NCBI GenBank assembly: GCA_030549495.1
Contig: JAUIRK010000728.1
Location: 62,001 to 126,000, forward strand
Direction of reading: 5' to 3'
From: Nectonema munidae
Taxonomy: Eukaryota; Nematomorpha; Nectonematoida; Nectonematidae
Length of the DNA stretch: 64,000 nt
The position numbers and the translations under genes were made by a program. Numbering within the stretch: position 1 is the first letter of the stretch; each line of letters begins with the position of its first letter. The notes beneath the pieces were generated by a model. The model saw only the letters and a program-made list of their open reading frames with translations. It was not told where the DNA came from and made no database searches. Shown piece by piece: positions 32,615 through 47,600 of this stretch.

Positions 32615-35600
32615 CTACATGCGAAAGACGAAAGAAAAGATTAGTTGAGTGGCATAGGAAAAGCAAGAGCATTCAAAAAGTGAACTCGCATAGAATCCAG
32701 CTTAGAGCTTGGGAATTGTCATTTTTATATTAGCGATTTTATAAGTTTAAGTGAATGATTCTATTTATTATTTCTACTATTAAGGGTTAGTTGCTTAATA
32801 CATTGTATTTAACTAATTAATCCATGCCAAACAGGGGCGTGAGTAAAGTTGGTTAGATACTGGGTTTCGATAACTCAAGGTCTTGGGTTCGATCCCGCAT
32901 CAAGCCTACTTTCTTCATACTTCGATACAAACAGCGCAATTGTGCCTTTTCGATTAAAACAACTTACGGTATCTTTACCATGCCTACCACCATCCTATTA
33001 AAAAGTCATTGTTATATTGTTTAATATTATACACATAAAATTGGAAAACTTAATAGATGCATTTTAGGGTGGATCAATGAACGCCATATGGGCGAAAAAT
33101 AAAAAAAGGAATTTACGAGCGCAATTGAATCTCTTATAAAAATTAAATTTGAGCCAAATTTAAGGGAAATCAAACGATTCTAAATTAATTTTTTAGAATT
33201 TTATGCTTAAATAATTTCTTTTCTTTCAAAAAAACAGAACTTTTTCGAGCCGTTCCATAACCTAGAATATACTCAAAGATTCCCGACTTGAACTTTTTGA
33301 GTTTGGGAACAGCCTGGCCTTCACAGAACCCAATCATGGAAAAGACACAGTAATTGAAAGTACAGGTTTCATGGTATTTTTCAATCGAACTGACACTTCA
33401 CTGATAGCTGCAGAAATCAACTTATTTAACAATGTCTTTTTATACGGCGCCCATACGCAGATCAAGAACAAAAATTAATCACCACATCTACATAAGCAGT
33501 CCACCACATCAAGAATAAAATAAATCAGTAAATCTTTGTCTCGGGAAATAATGGTAAAAACTCCTTGCAAATTCTAAGCTGCCACATGGAACTGGTAAAG
33601 AAGCCATTGGGGAAACAGTTCTGAAAGTGCTAGAAGATTTGCCCTTTTGTTCATCTTGGATTTGAGGATTATGTTTTGATACAACACAGGATTTCACAAA
33701 GGAATATTTTCAAGTATTTAGATTAGCATTGATCTTCTGGTGCTCTTTTAAGTCTGCAAGTTTATTTTTCTTGAGTTGCTGATTGCAAGTTTTTAATAAT
33801 TTCTTTGTTTTCCGTGGTCCAGAAAAAAATAAAATCATCTTTCATTCTTATGAGTCGTTTAAATCATTTCAACCCAATGATGCTCGTCTTAATCTTCTTA
33901 TTTTGGGGAAAAAGGGTCTCATTTTTATTTTTGGAAGTAGAAGCAAAAAACAATAAGTTAGAGAAAATTTCGTGAATTGTGTCGAATTCTTTCCAGGATT
34001 CAAAACCCAACTAAGATAGTTGGATGCTAAAATTCATATATTGCATCAAAATATACCTATTCATGAATTGGTTTGAAATGACATGCCATAAAAAAAACTC
34101 GCGTCGAATCTGTTTCCATTGTCGCAATCTATGTTAAAGCAGCCAATGATATTTATCTTTTTTTCTCAACCAGATTTTCAAAATGTCGACGAAATGCTTG
34201 CGAGAACCACTTTCGTCAAATTAAAGAGATAATAACAAAATTAAATAAATTTATTTAATATTCAAAGCTGTATGTCCCTGATTTTCCTTTAATCTAAATT
34301 TTGAAACCTTTAAGTGCTTTGAGGGGTGGAAAAATATTCACTAAGAAGCTTGAAATTTTGCACAGATTACTCTTTTCGATGGGAGATCTGTTATCTTTAG
34401 TTATCTGTTTTTCCTATAGGAGCAATGTGGAATTAAAACTTATTTTTTGATTGTTCCATTCATTTAATTAATCTAGGCCTAGCCTTACTATATATACTTA
34501 AAATTGATTATAACCTTCCAATAGTTTTATTTAACCAAGTCTAGCATAAACACAATATATTGCGTAACAGTGTACACAAAGACTCTTCAACCATAAGAAA
34601 TGTTTTTGTCGGTTCGCGCTTTCACTCCCACCTCGATTACGTCACACACACACACAAACACATTCCCTTAAATGAATAGGGATTTTATGAGACCCGAAAT
34701 CTTTACAAGTACAGAAGAAAGTGTGCAAAAGAGTTACAAGCCAGAGAATGAAATTAAAGGCACGAGGTTCCAAATGGCGAGCTTAGAATACATCAACTTG
34801 GGATAAATGCACGGTCCTGCTCTACCCTTAGAACTTGGACTGTCATCCGTCTTCACTAGCAAACTCCTTTTGATTTCAAAAGCGCCACACTCTTTGAGAA
34901 AGGAATCTACTTCGTGTTTGTCTTCTCGCTTAAATTCTGCCTCCATTGCGCTTTCCTTCTTTTCAAAATGCACCTAAACACAAAAGGCAAAAGATTAAGT
35001 TAAATTTAACCACTATACATTTTTAGTAATAACTTTCGAAGCACAAAATAATTTTTAGAATATTTAAAATAAATTGCAGCCAATTTGAATCTCAATAAAA
35101 TACATAATCAAAATGAGATTTATAAACTTTGGAAAAAAAATTAATTTTCCTCACCTTAAATAATAATCTGATTAGGTCTCATTAAATATCGAAATTTTTA
35201 AAGTACTGATTTAAAAGATTAAACTCACGTTTCCGCCTCACCTAGCACAAATGGTATTTATGTGAGCGCTTAAGTATACGGACCCTATATTTACACTTGG
35301 ATTAAGTATAACAAATTTGCTTAAAGAATCTTTAAATCCAGAGTGCTGGATTATTGTAAAAACTTTTAAAAAAAGTCATGAATCAGAATGGCGTTAAAAA
35401 TTTCAGATATTTCTTTTAGTGTGATTAACGTAGCATATCATTTTATGAGATTATAATCAATGACTTTATTTTCTAGAAGTTAGGGAAACAAATAGTATAT
35501 ATCTTTCAATATTGCGAACACATATATTTGTAACTTTTTTTTATATAATTACAGCTGTGATAAAATAGCCAGCGCCATATGGCTTTGTACTCGGCATATT

Positions 35601-38600
35601 CGCATGTTTAAATTCCGCTCTGAGTATACACACTGGATTAGATTAAAAAATTTCATTCTTACACTAGATTAAGGGTTACGCGAGTTTTGCGCTCTTGAAA
35701 AAGCTTCTCAACTCAGCGTGTATAGTATATGCACACTGGATTAGATTATAATTTAGAAAAGTTAATATTTAGAATAACATTTTTGTTATTTTGATGATAG
35801 TTGCAGGTCTGCCCAAAGCTTATTAAAAAGTGAATGCAGCATAAAGTTTGAAAGAATATAAAAATAAATGCAGGTTTACTTCATCCTTGACATCGAAGCG
35901 AAGTGGCTGAAAGTGAAGCTCCTTTTGCTCGTCTTTCTGCAAAGAACTCAGCGCAAATCGTATTCGTCTTCGCTTAAATAAAAATATCTTCGGTATTTCA
36001 GTGCATCGGTATCTAATGTCAATATGTGTGTCTAGATCTTTTTCGTGTCACACGTATATACATTCAAATAAATAGGAAAGTGTGTGTCAAGAATGTCAAA
36101 AAGTGCATGTGTAAATGCATGTATATTCAATTGCGCTAACAGTAAGTTTAAACTCAACACTTACTCTAATATTAACAGTAATCCACACTAATTCTAATAG
36201 GCACAATGGGTTTCCAAAATTTTACATATAAGGGTCCATTTAAAAATTAGTTACATTTCTTCTACGTGCATGATTTGGTTTAGCTAGCAGATCTTGTGTG
36301 GTTACTCTTTTGAGGGTGTAGAAATTTACAACAAAAATGCGTTTTGCATATCAATAATGGTATCTATATTCTAGAAAAATTTTAGTTTTTAATTATTATC
36401 AATAAATAGAAACTGCCCAGCAACTTTTGAACAATTCAACCTCTAATTTACACTTATCTAATTCCATTTTTCTCCCGCTTCAAGGAATTCACATGCAATT
36501 ACAATATTATTCTAACTACGTTGGATCTCAATAAAAGAATTATTCCAACAAAGATTGAACAGTGTTTTGGCATTGAATTGCAAAATTTGACATCTCCTGA
36601 TTATTGATAAAATTAACGATATATTTGCAGATCAGAAATCAATAAATAAAGGCGTATGCAGTATTCTAGATAACATTTGTTATGCAGTATTGACTTTTAA
36701 GATCGTACTTTAAAGCTTTCAGAATGGAAGCTATGAAACTGTGGAGAAAAGAACTCTTGTGTTAGCTTTCTTTTCACACTTCCAGGAGTTTTCAGGATCC
36801 CTGATTTCGGAGTGGAGCTTAAGGGCGGCGGATCCTTCATGCATCCTTCATTACGGCTAACTGGAGAGATGAGAGGGGGTGTAGAAAGCTAAAAACATTT
36901 TGGAGATGAAATTGGAATATTAGTCAACTTTTTTTATTCAGGAACAAAATCGCACGTAAAATTAAATCTTGGGAAAATAGGATTTATTAATATTTTCTTT
37001 TGAAAGGATTCAAAATGCCTATTCGAATAGAATATAGAATATTTCTATAGAATAGAATGCGTGGAAGAATATATTTTTTATTAAAATACTAAATTGACAA
37101 AGCATTTTACTTCCTCCCATAAAAGAGTAAAGGTAGCAAAGTTAAGTTGAAGTTATTTCTTTTATTATTGGAATCATCCAATAATAATTTTGATTTAAAG
37201 TTTTTAATTTCACTTTTTTTTTTTTTAAATTTAAGACTCGTTTTTCCTTTTTATATACAAAAGTGAGGCCCAAATTTAAGTAAAAATTTACTTGAAATAA
37301 AATTTTAAATTATCAATCATGAAGTGTTTATTTATGAGCTCCTTCAAAAGATAGCAAATGAACTGGATCTAAGAAGACTCGCCTCAATTTTAACTTCAAT
37401 AAATTGCATTCATTTTACGTTAGCTAGCAACATCTATGAATGTGTTTATCTCAATTTTCGTTAAAATTTTTCCATTTTAGTTTCCAATTGATCTTACACA
37501 GTATGGAACAAATCCTTGTTTATAGTTTTTTTTATCTTACTTTGATTCATTATGATACAGAAGGAAAAAATACTAAAATTTCTACGAAACAAAAAAATTT
37601 TCGGAATATTTTGTTGGGACCATGCAATTCGGGTTTGGAGATACTTGTTAATTTTTTGGTCAGATAGTTAGTTCTCGCTTAGTTAACTTATTCGTTTGTT
37701 CGTTAACTAATTAGTAAAATCGAGACAAATTAAATCAACTTTAATTTTGGAAAAGTTTATAAAAATAAGTTCAAAGTATATTATGCTTTATTAATGGAAA
37801 AAAGAAAACTTGACTACAGTTTCAGAGAATAATTAATTAACGAAATGAAAAATCTTTCAGAAACTCTATCGGAAACATTTATTTAATTATTGTCAGCTTT
37901 ATAAAGTTTCCATTTTTGTTTTATGGACAAATCCTTAGAAATATTGTTACAATAAATTAAAAAATACTTCAAAACACTTTGATTTGAAAAATTGTTTCTT
38001 TCATCAGGCAGACAAACAGATCAAAGTAAAAGTGATAATGAAGAAGATTAAAATTAATAATTTAGTTAGGAAAGTTTATTTGAAATCTGAAGGCAACTTT
38101 ACCTCACAATTATTGTTGGTGGGCTTCAAAACGAGTAGAGCTTTCTCTAAAATGTCTTCAGACACTTTTTTTGTGTGTAGCTGGAGGAAAAAGGAATTTA
38201 AAGGCGACAACATGAGATCAAATTTCTTATAGATGGGAAGTAAACTCTCTCCTTTATTTTTCTTTCTTTCTTCGTCTTCCACAAAACCCTCTAAATCAAA
38301 CAAGGCTATAAAATAATAATATTATTTTTACATTAAATGAGACTTCATTCAAATCCCTAAAAAGTTGTCTATCCTGCGTATCTGTTTGTGTGTTCATATT
38401 CACAATATTGTTTATATGGCCTCTATCTACTCTCATTACTTATTGTGATTTGCATTTAAGTTGACTTAATTTCGTTCATATACTATATTTTGTCTATTAA
38501 AATGTTTTATTTTTATTTTTTTAGTATTTCATGATTGTTATATTACAAATAAAATTTTGTTATATTGCTTATAATGTTTAAGGATTTATTATATTATAGA

Positions 38601-41600
38601 ACATATAAACATATTGTTTTGTTCGTTTCAAATAATAAATACCTATACTGCTGGTTAGAATAATTTGAGGACAGTTTTTAAAAATAAACGAAAAACCTTT
38701 TTTATGAGTATCAATGAGTATCAAATCTTTGAGAGGCCTATGCATTTGTTTGCCGTGTTTTTTTTTCACACTCTGACAAGAGATTTCTTCGTTGTAACGG
38801 GAGTAGGATACGCCATCCTCCCTTGGAAGATCGTGGTAACCGGCATAAAAAGACGAGATGTAGGCACTCCATGCAACGGAAATACAGCGGAGGGAGGATA
38901 GCGCTTTTGCCAGACAACGTGTTGTGGACATGTAAACAGAGATGTCATTTGGGGCTGTGGAATGCGAGTTGGTGAATCTGATGTTACTTTCTTGTAAGGA
39001 TGTGCAGAGTAACTTTGCCTAAGATGTTGTTATTGTTTTTAAGATTAATGCTACGCGATGTGTGTTAAGCAAAATAAGGAAGAAAGTACGTGGAAAGGGG
39101 TAAAGTCGTTTTTATGCATGAGGATACAATCGTTGATTGCGTGCAACAAAGCAGTTCTACTCGCTGCAAAGTCTCTGCTCCAAATGGCGTGCAAATTCTG
39201 GAGGCAGTAGAGAAGGAGTTGTGTGGTGAAGGAAAGATCTTTTTCGAGGAGAATCTGAAAGAAGCATAAAAAACCAACTATGTGAAGCTTACTTCAGACA
39301 ATTTTTCTTCAATTTATCCCCACTACACTCTTTTATTCAGAACTTAATCACTTTGTTAGGTTGTTCAATGATTTATAATAAGAAAAATGTTAATAGAGAA
39401 TAAGTATAAGAATGAATTTTATTAGAAACAGGACTTCTTTGCGTTCAAAGAAATGTTCGCAACTATTCGTCATTATATCAGTCGCCTTCCTGAGATAAAT
39501 TGTTTTATTTAATAAAATCTATTCCTATACTTTTTCTATTGACATTTTAACTCTTTTTATGCAGTCAATTAAATTTAATCAGGTTGTCATAAATTTGATT
39601 CCAATCAAGAATAAGGAAGCATATCTTGAATCAAATGACTCTTCTCAATCATTTCAAGTCTCATAATGGTTTTACGACTACAATTAAAATTCAGTTCTAT
39701 AAAATCTTGAAAACATTAATCAATTGCAATTTAATTTTGTAATTTATCCGGCGTTATTTTCCATGCTCTTTAACACTTCCTTTTAATCATATTGAAAAAA
39801 GGAGGTAAAGTTATTCATAAAATCTAAGAAAACTTCCACGTTATTGAGCAGAAGGTTTGAAAAGTTTGTGAAAAATACTTTTTTTATCATTTTTAAATTG
39901 CCAATCGCTAAAAAAAAAAGTCTGGGTGAAAAGGAAAAAAAAACTTCTTACTTAAATTAAATAGCTTTTCACTTTTCAAAAGCTCTACCTAGGGGCAATT
40001 GAATTTATAATGATGCTGACACAAAAAAATCTTTGCATCCAAGCCTCATTAGCATGACTTTTTCGAGCTTATTTAAACAACTAATAAATACTGATTTTGT
40101 AATGGTATCATCCACTTTCAAAAATTGATAAACAAATAAAATTTGTAAAAGTTATTTGGGGTAATTTTAAAAAGATTAATATATTTTGCCTAGTTTCTGC
40201 AGAGTCTGCCTTCTTTCTGAAAGAGAATTATGAGTAAAGGCATGATATGAATCTATCTTATTGAATTTATTGATACCAATTTTTTGATACATCAAATTTA
40301 TTGATGGCCTTTTTATATTATTTATTGCCTAGCATTAATATTATTTGCAGTAGAAAAACTTTTGATTAACATTTCATTTTAATAGTTTTACTCATTCGAA
40401 CGATGTTCATAAAATTTTATTTAGTGTTTAGGACAGTGGTTCTCAGCCGGAGACCTAAAGGCCGCATGCTGCCTTCAACCTCATGTTATGCAACCCACAT
40501 GGCAAAGTTACAGAAAAATAAGCTGGGCATTTCATCTCAGTGCCAAGATTATGTAAAATTATTGATCCATTAATTGTACTTTAGCTGTAGAGTACTTTTA
40601 AATCTATGATCTGCTCTTAAAGTTTGTCTACACATGGCAGTGGTAGATCGTCTATCCTCTATTTTTTGAGTATATCTGGTTTTGTTGCGGCCGTATAATG
40701 CAATGCTCGTTCTTGATTTGACTCTTTGCTATAAAAAAAAAGTTGACAACCAATGGTTTAGGTATTTATAGAATGAGTTTTGCTTTGTAGATACTTTTTT
40801 TAAGAGAAAAAGTATAGTGTGTGATTTATGATATCATCTGGTATTCGTAATAAACAAAAATCTAGCAATAAAATAAATGGGAAAATTTGGAGGAAAAGTA
40901 TTGATTTATAGATTTCATTTTTCCTATGTTTCGGTGGATACAAATTCAATGGTATATATATATATACATACATACCTACTGATATTAAATTTACTCTATA
41001 AATAACTATATTTAAATACTTTTTACAGAAAATAGAATCTATACATTTTAACAAAATAGGGACAAAATATTTTTACATTGATCGAAGTTATCGTGCATTA
41101 TAAAATAAAAGTTAAATTTACTTTTTCAAAAATTGAAGGAATGTAACAATGAGATAAAAAACATTTCCACGTGAGAATTTCTTCTATGTGATTTAAATCT
41201 GATAAAATTAATTTAAATGGCCATGCTAACTCTGCCAAAACTTTTCCATTAGATATGATGCCTGATTATAAAACAAAACAAATCGTTAAGAATTGAGATG
41301 AAGAACAAAATATGCTGTAAAAAATATCAAAAAAACTTGCTTAAAATAAGAAATACCTTTCATTTAAAAGGTTAATGCTTTTTGTTTCAGTTATTACTAA
41401 CACTGCAGAAAAAGGGATACACTTTTTTTCATCAAAAGGACGCGCATGCAGTCTGAAAAGAACTCATTTTCGATATGGTATTGAAAAAAGTCAAGAATGA
41501 AATTTTATATTTATAACAAAAATAATTAATATGAAAAATATGTACTTTAAACGTTAAAGGATGAGTTTTAAACTAAAGCAAGAGATAAGCAATCACATTT

Positions 41601-44600
41601 CCAGCAAAAATTTCCTAAACTCCCTAAGATTAGTGAATGAAAACCCCAAATTCTCTTAAATCCTCGGGGATTCCGTTGTAAAGCGATGGAAAACCGGGAC
41701 AATCCAGGAAAACTGGAATATCTGGCAACCTAGTTATTATAGAAACTTCATAAAGCGTTTTCCCTTACTGAGCTAAAGTTTTGAAAACTTTATGAAAGAT
41801 CATTTTAAGTAAAATTTTTCAAATTTTAAAACGAGACAAGGGAATGTATGAGTCAGAGTTTGTCCATTCGTGCTATAGCCTCTTTACTGAGAAGAAAAGG
41901 AAATTGTCTCAATGCGCCTGTTAAACTTCTAATATTAACAAAAGATCACCTTGGTGGATATGATCATTCTCTTTCTGGATGCTGTTGTTCTTCTTGGCCT
42001 CCACTAACAGATACCTTGTTATCACCATACCAATGACGACTAAGCGACTTTAGTTGGGACCAGGATGGATATGTGTGTATACATATATATTTTTTTTTCA
42101 AAGTCTGTGTGTGATGTTAGTATATCGGGATAAATGATGTATTATGTTAACTTTAGTATATTTTTTCATTCTGAGAGAAGGTTGGTAACCGCGTGTGGAA
42201 TGAGCCAAAGATTCAGTGGTTTGAGATGTGTAGTTATGTGTGATCACAGAATAGGTGTTCTGTGGGTGAGTGCATATCAAGCATCTAGTTCTGTACGCGA
42301 TCAATGATACTCCCCCAAAGTTCTGACGTTATATGTACCAATTATGATAAGAGGATATATTTTTATTTGATCATTACTTTAGTTCTCAACACAAGCCTGA
42401 ACGTTCCCCCTTGAATATGCGATTCTTTTTTAGAACTGAATTTGATTGTTAAGATCTTTTGATACTACACCCTCGTCCCTCATGGCTTATATCCAGAAGC
42501 AAACTTTTTTGACTTTTTCTGCCTTCTCAATGAAAATACACCAAGACACTTTTTTCCAGTGTGATCATGGAATTGAAGTGAGATAAACCTTCGACAGACT
42601 ACTCTCTCCAAACTCATGCTCAGCTTCTGGTAGTAAATTCTACTGAATAGAAAAAGAACTCTCTGCTACGCATCCAGCACATCCTTCTCATTACAATGAT
42701 GTCAGTAGTGCGCTGAAAGGCTTCTTCCATTTTTTATCAGCAAATCCATTCATCATAGCGTACTCCACCTACTTCAATGAGAGTAAGAACACCTCCATGC
42801 GTAAATTTCACATTATTTTCACTATTTTATTCATAGACCGTCATTTCCATAGTGTTTCTTGCTTTGCCTGGCAGTTATTAAAAAGAGTGGGGGTAAGGGA
42901 TACCCAACAACGGTTTCGCCGCATTTCGTATCCAACTTCCCTTATCATCGTATATCGGAAACGCCACATAGTCTCACTTCATATTTATTTACCTTCAAGT
43001 ACTAGATTGTTGCTCCCTGAAAAGTCAAAGATTAAATGAAGGGCTCGATTAGCCAAAAAGTTGGAGGATAGGATTTAGAGGAAGATTATGGTGTTGATCA
43101 GAGGTGGGGAACCTTTTTACGACCTAGAATATGTAGTTATGTGCATAAAGGACGCATAAAAATAGTTTTTGAAAACAAATTCTACTAATGAAAATAAACT
43201 ACACCTTTTTTTATATAAATAAGCAACTGAGTTGATAAGGGTTCAGGCCTCAAATCAGATCAAACATTGAGCAAGTTGCTTAGCAACCCTTAGGCCTCAT
43301 ATGGAATTCTTGCTAAATTTTTGGAATTGTAAACAGCACCTTCATTTCTCCCTTTCCCAACAAATAAAACATATTTTGAGTTAATTTAACTAATTTCAAT
43401 TTAATTTAATGAAAATTGAGTTATTATATAATTTATAAAAATTTAATATACTATAATTATAATAATGATTATATATTAAATAAAAAATTATTAAATGATA
43501 ATAAAATAATGCTAAAAGCAAGTTGAGGCTTGAAAAGGTTCTCCGCCCTTAGCAACATCAGGCCTAATCCAGAAAATGGAGTTGCCTATCTATATATATA
43601 AAAAAAGGTGTGCGAAAAGATTATTTCAACAATGAAGGATGCTTTACCCTCCATCATAGTGGTACGCAGTAACACTTCATCTTCCAAATGTTCATCTGTT
43701 AAATGATTTGTAAGAGTATTTTTAATTTGGGTCAAGTAAGAAAATGCTGATTCACAACAACATTTGAAATTGATATTCTATAAACATCAGATATCTATAA
43801 ACATTAAGATCGCAGGCAAACTTAAGGCCTCAGGTTGCCCACCTCTGGAGATAATGATGATGATGATGATGATGTGATGATGATAGTGATGATGAGCTTG
43901 ATGTGGATGATGATGATGATGATGAGGGTAATGAGGATGAAATTAAGGGGGGAAATTACCAGAATGTGAACCAGCAATATTTTTGATTATACAACGCCAT
44001 AAAACCAAAAAAGATCCCAAAGAACTTGCGCTAAGTGAGAAGAATATTTCTTTTGAAAGTTTAATTATCTTTTTAAATAGAGCTGTGTTGAAGAGTATAG
44101 TTTTCTAAAAAAAATCCAATTCATAAATAAAAAAAGTTAAAGCGTTTCATAAAAAAACCTTTCAATATAAACAAAAATAGAGACACAGATGGCATACCTC
44201 TACTTCCGCTTCTTTATTTTCATTCTCGTCCACCTCAACGTCGTGGCATTACCGACATCATCATGAAAAAATATTGTGACTGTTGTCGCAAATATCAACC
44301 TCAATCTTATACATAATTAGAAGCAACGTTTTTCATCATGTACTTAATCTCGCACTAGTAAGTCAAATTTTAGGGCTTGTGACGCTTCCCTCCTTAAAAA
44401 TAAAGTTTCCAATATTTGTTACTGATTTTACTAGGAAAATTACAAACTAAGAGTTGAAACTAACTAAAAGAAACAACTTTCTAAAAATAAACTAACTGAT
44501 AAAATCAACAAAAAAAATGTTTAATAAATTTTTTTCTGATAAACTTATTTTATCCTAAAAAATAGTAAACATTTAAAAGCGTATTGATTGTTTTTAAGCA

Positions 44601-47600
44601 CATCATGACAATTCCCATCATGGCAAAAGAAAGAATATTAAAATAGCAAAAAAGAACACATCTAAAAGATCAGATATTGACATCAACAAAATAGAATCAA
44701 CATTGTTTGAAATATGAAAAGGATTTTTGTCTTATTTATGCCTTATTGATCATAAAATTCAATGAAAAATCCATAACTAGGTTTAACTGCTTTTTGGGAA
44801 ACTTTACATACAAAATAAGAGTTATGGGAGAATCGTGCATATATTTTAAGGTGGAATTAATGAAGTAAGAAACTGTAGCAAGCATTATCATGAATTGAGG
44901 AATGCATGATGAATTGCTAATTCATGACAAAAAGGGTTTGAAAATCGTTTAAAAGTATTTACCGGCTGTAAAAAGTTCACCAAAGAAGAAATGGATTTCA
45001 AAAAACTGATTTTTTGTAGAGGAGATTTGTGTACAAGAGTGGGTTGTAGTGTAGGAAAGATGAACTAAAAATACAAAAATGTGGTTAAATCGCATAAAAA
45101 TGTACAATAACAAGGCAAAATTTGCATGTTCTATTGAGAAAAATGGTAACTGCCCTACAAACTTGAACCGTCTTATCTTTATAGCAAATTTTTGTCGAAA
45201 AGTTCGATTCACAAAAGGAGCAAGCATGCAATACTCAAGCAAGAAATTAATGTCTGGGGAGTCGACCATGACTCACTATGAAGATGGACTAACAGAGCGA
45301 CTCCAAGATCTCGGTCTGAACAATGAGAATGCAAATTCATTATCAGCTATAATTAAAATGGCTAAATGTGGACTTTTTTATTTAAGTCTTTTATCTTAAC
45401 ATAGTTTTTACGAACAAGTTCAGGATACGAATTAAGTTCGTAAACCGAAGGTCCACTGACTTTAGAGTCGGAGTTGGATTTTTGAGCACTTGGATTGGGA
45501 GTGGAAGTCGGATTAACTAGGAGTTGGAATCATAGGTGGATATTTTCCTTCCGACTCTTCGGCCCTACAAATATACATTGCGCACACATACAGCCTCCAT
45601 TAGTGAAGACGCGTGAAGAGTGGCTATTTTTTCTGAGTTCTTGTAAACTAACGTAACTTCTGAATATAAAGAACCCCTTTCATTGAGCCTCTAAGTCAAT
45701 ATAGAATAAGTTTCAAAGTAGGTTGAATTTTGTTCATACTTCTTTAGACTTAATTAATACAATTTCAATAGAATAAGTTTGTCAATTAATTTATAGCTTT
45801 TCTAAAAGATTGCATGTAACGCATGGCCAGTGGTTTCGCTAGGAATCACTCTATCGCTGATTTTGACTTTTTAGGGTGGACAAGTGTTCAATCATTCTTT
45901 AAATGGGCATTAATGTACAAAATTTTGGAAATCTATTGTCGGGATTAGGATTGGTGTAGAATTAGCCTTAGTGCTAGTGTTAGCGCAATCATATATACAT
46001 ATATTCACATATATATTCTTGATATTCCTATCTATTTGCATTAATACACGTCTGACACAAAGAACATCCAGACATACATTCATTCATGCAAATATATTTA
46101 TAAATTCAACTCGTATATTTCTAATACGCAAAATTTGTAGGCAGCTTGAATGAAAATTGAAATACATGTAGAAGCATCAGCTAACCGTGTTAATGCTGCA
46201 CCAAAGCACACACATATGGGAAAGAAGGATGATTTTAAAAGCTTTTCATGCATTATTTTTATTTTTTATAAAAAAAAATTAATAAAAGTAATTTTCTTCA
46301 AAAAAATTTAATTAATATTAATTAATGAATACATTAATAAAAGAAATTTTATAATAAATTTAATTAAACACAATATGCGACTTTGTATCTAAAAATTCGC
46401 AACTACCTTAAAATATCGTGGTAGCTAAAACTAAATTTAGACCTTAACTCTTAGAAATACAGGACCCAGATCCGAACCACGAGTAAAAACGTTTAACACG
46501 GTAGCAGAGATCGTTCTCGTGGTTCATAGCAGATCTGTGAGAATGTGCAATAGTTCAGGATATAAGAAGTAGATGATACTTGATTGAAATCAAAGATGAT
46601 TGCTTGATCAATCATCGGCAGAGATTGAGGTGAAATGCTTTTGAAGAGTGAACTAACATTCACCAACGCCAGATTAGATATGTCTTTGTCTTCGGAAAAC
46701 AAATTCGCATACACAATGCGAAACCATACTCCACTACAAGAGGACATTTCTTTGGGATATTCAGCATTGAATCTAGGACAAAGTAGACGTTATGGTGATG
46801 AAATGAGGTGAAGTAATTCAGCTCTTTCAAGCATAAGTGCTTTTAGAAAATTAATCAGCTATTCTTCATTTTCCTTGAAATTTGAAACAGGTGATTTACT
46901 ATTCATACGAGATCGATGACCGCTTTTGTGTGAAAGGGTTAACATATAAATTATTGAGGCTTTGGAAAGTATTCACGGTTTGTGTGTTGACTGATGGAGC
47001 TTTTACTGAATATACTAGTGTATCTAAACAACCGATCGAATGGGCCATTTCTCATATGTCTCTGATCATCTGTCAATAGCACTAATACAGTAAAAGTTAC
47101 ATTAGAAAACTAATGACTTTTGTCGTTTTTTTCTTTGACGTAATATATGCATTATGCAATAATAATAATGAGCAGATCCAATAAAATTATAAAAGCGCCT
47201 TTTTATGAACATACTTCTTTGGAGTAATATTGGATTATTCAACAAGATTTATTTAATTTTGTATATTTCCCAGGCGTTATAAATTTACTTCTCAATTAGA
47301 TTAGTTTGCTGCACGTGTTTAAATCAGGATTCCATCTTTGTTTCTCAATTCAAACACGTCACTCTCTTTTGAAATTTTTGGCTGTTTTATAGAAAACATT
47401 GTATTGTGAAAATCGTTTTCATCGAAATGTATTTATGTCCCTAAATTTTCTAATGTACAACATTCATCTATATTAAAGGTAAGGTATTTATACCCTCTCT
47501 AAACTATTCTTAAATTTCTTACATCTAAATATTTCATTGAAGCACAAAATGAATCGTCCAGCATTCAATTGCATCAAAACAAAGCTTTCCATATAACCAT

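Noticed and set aside
33509-33697. 62-residue open frame on - between the last two RIF1 exons
   Set aside because: The neighbouring exons already join in phase, and the + strand carries a transposon-protein relic here.
38665-38948. Alternative frames on both strands over the RIF1 exon at 38772-39018
   Set aside because: One - strand frame reads a proline-rich peptide, but only the chosen frame keeps phase with the exons on both sides.
45079-45399. 106-residue open frame on +, exon-like composition
   Set aside because: It is antisense to a small - strand exon (45277-45346) that fits RIF1 phases on both sides with a consensus GTGAGT donor; the + frame matches nothing.
46977-47080. Possible - strand exon before 46772
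   Set aside because: Its donor leaves one base, which cannot join the 1-base start of the 46580-46772 exon, and the latter already joins 49212-49396.
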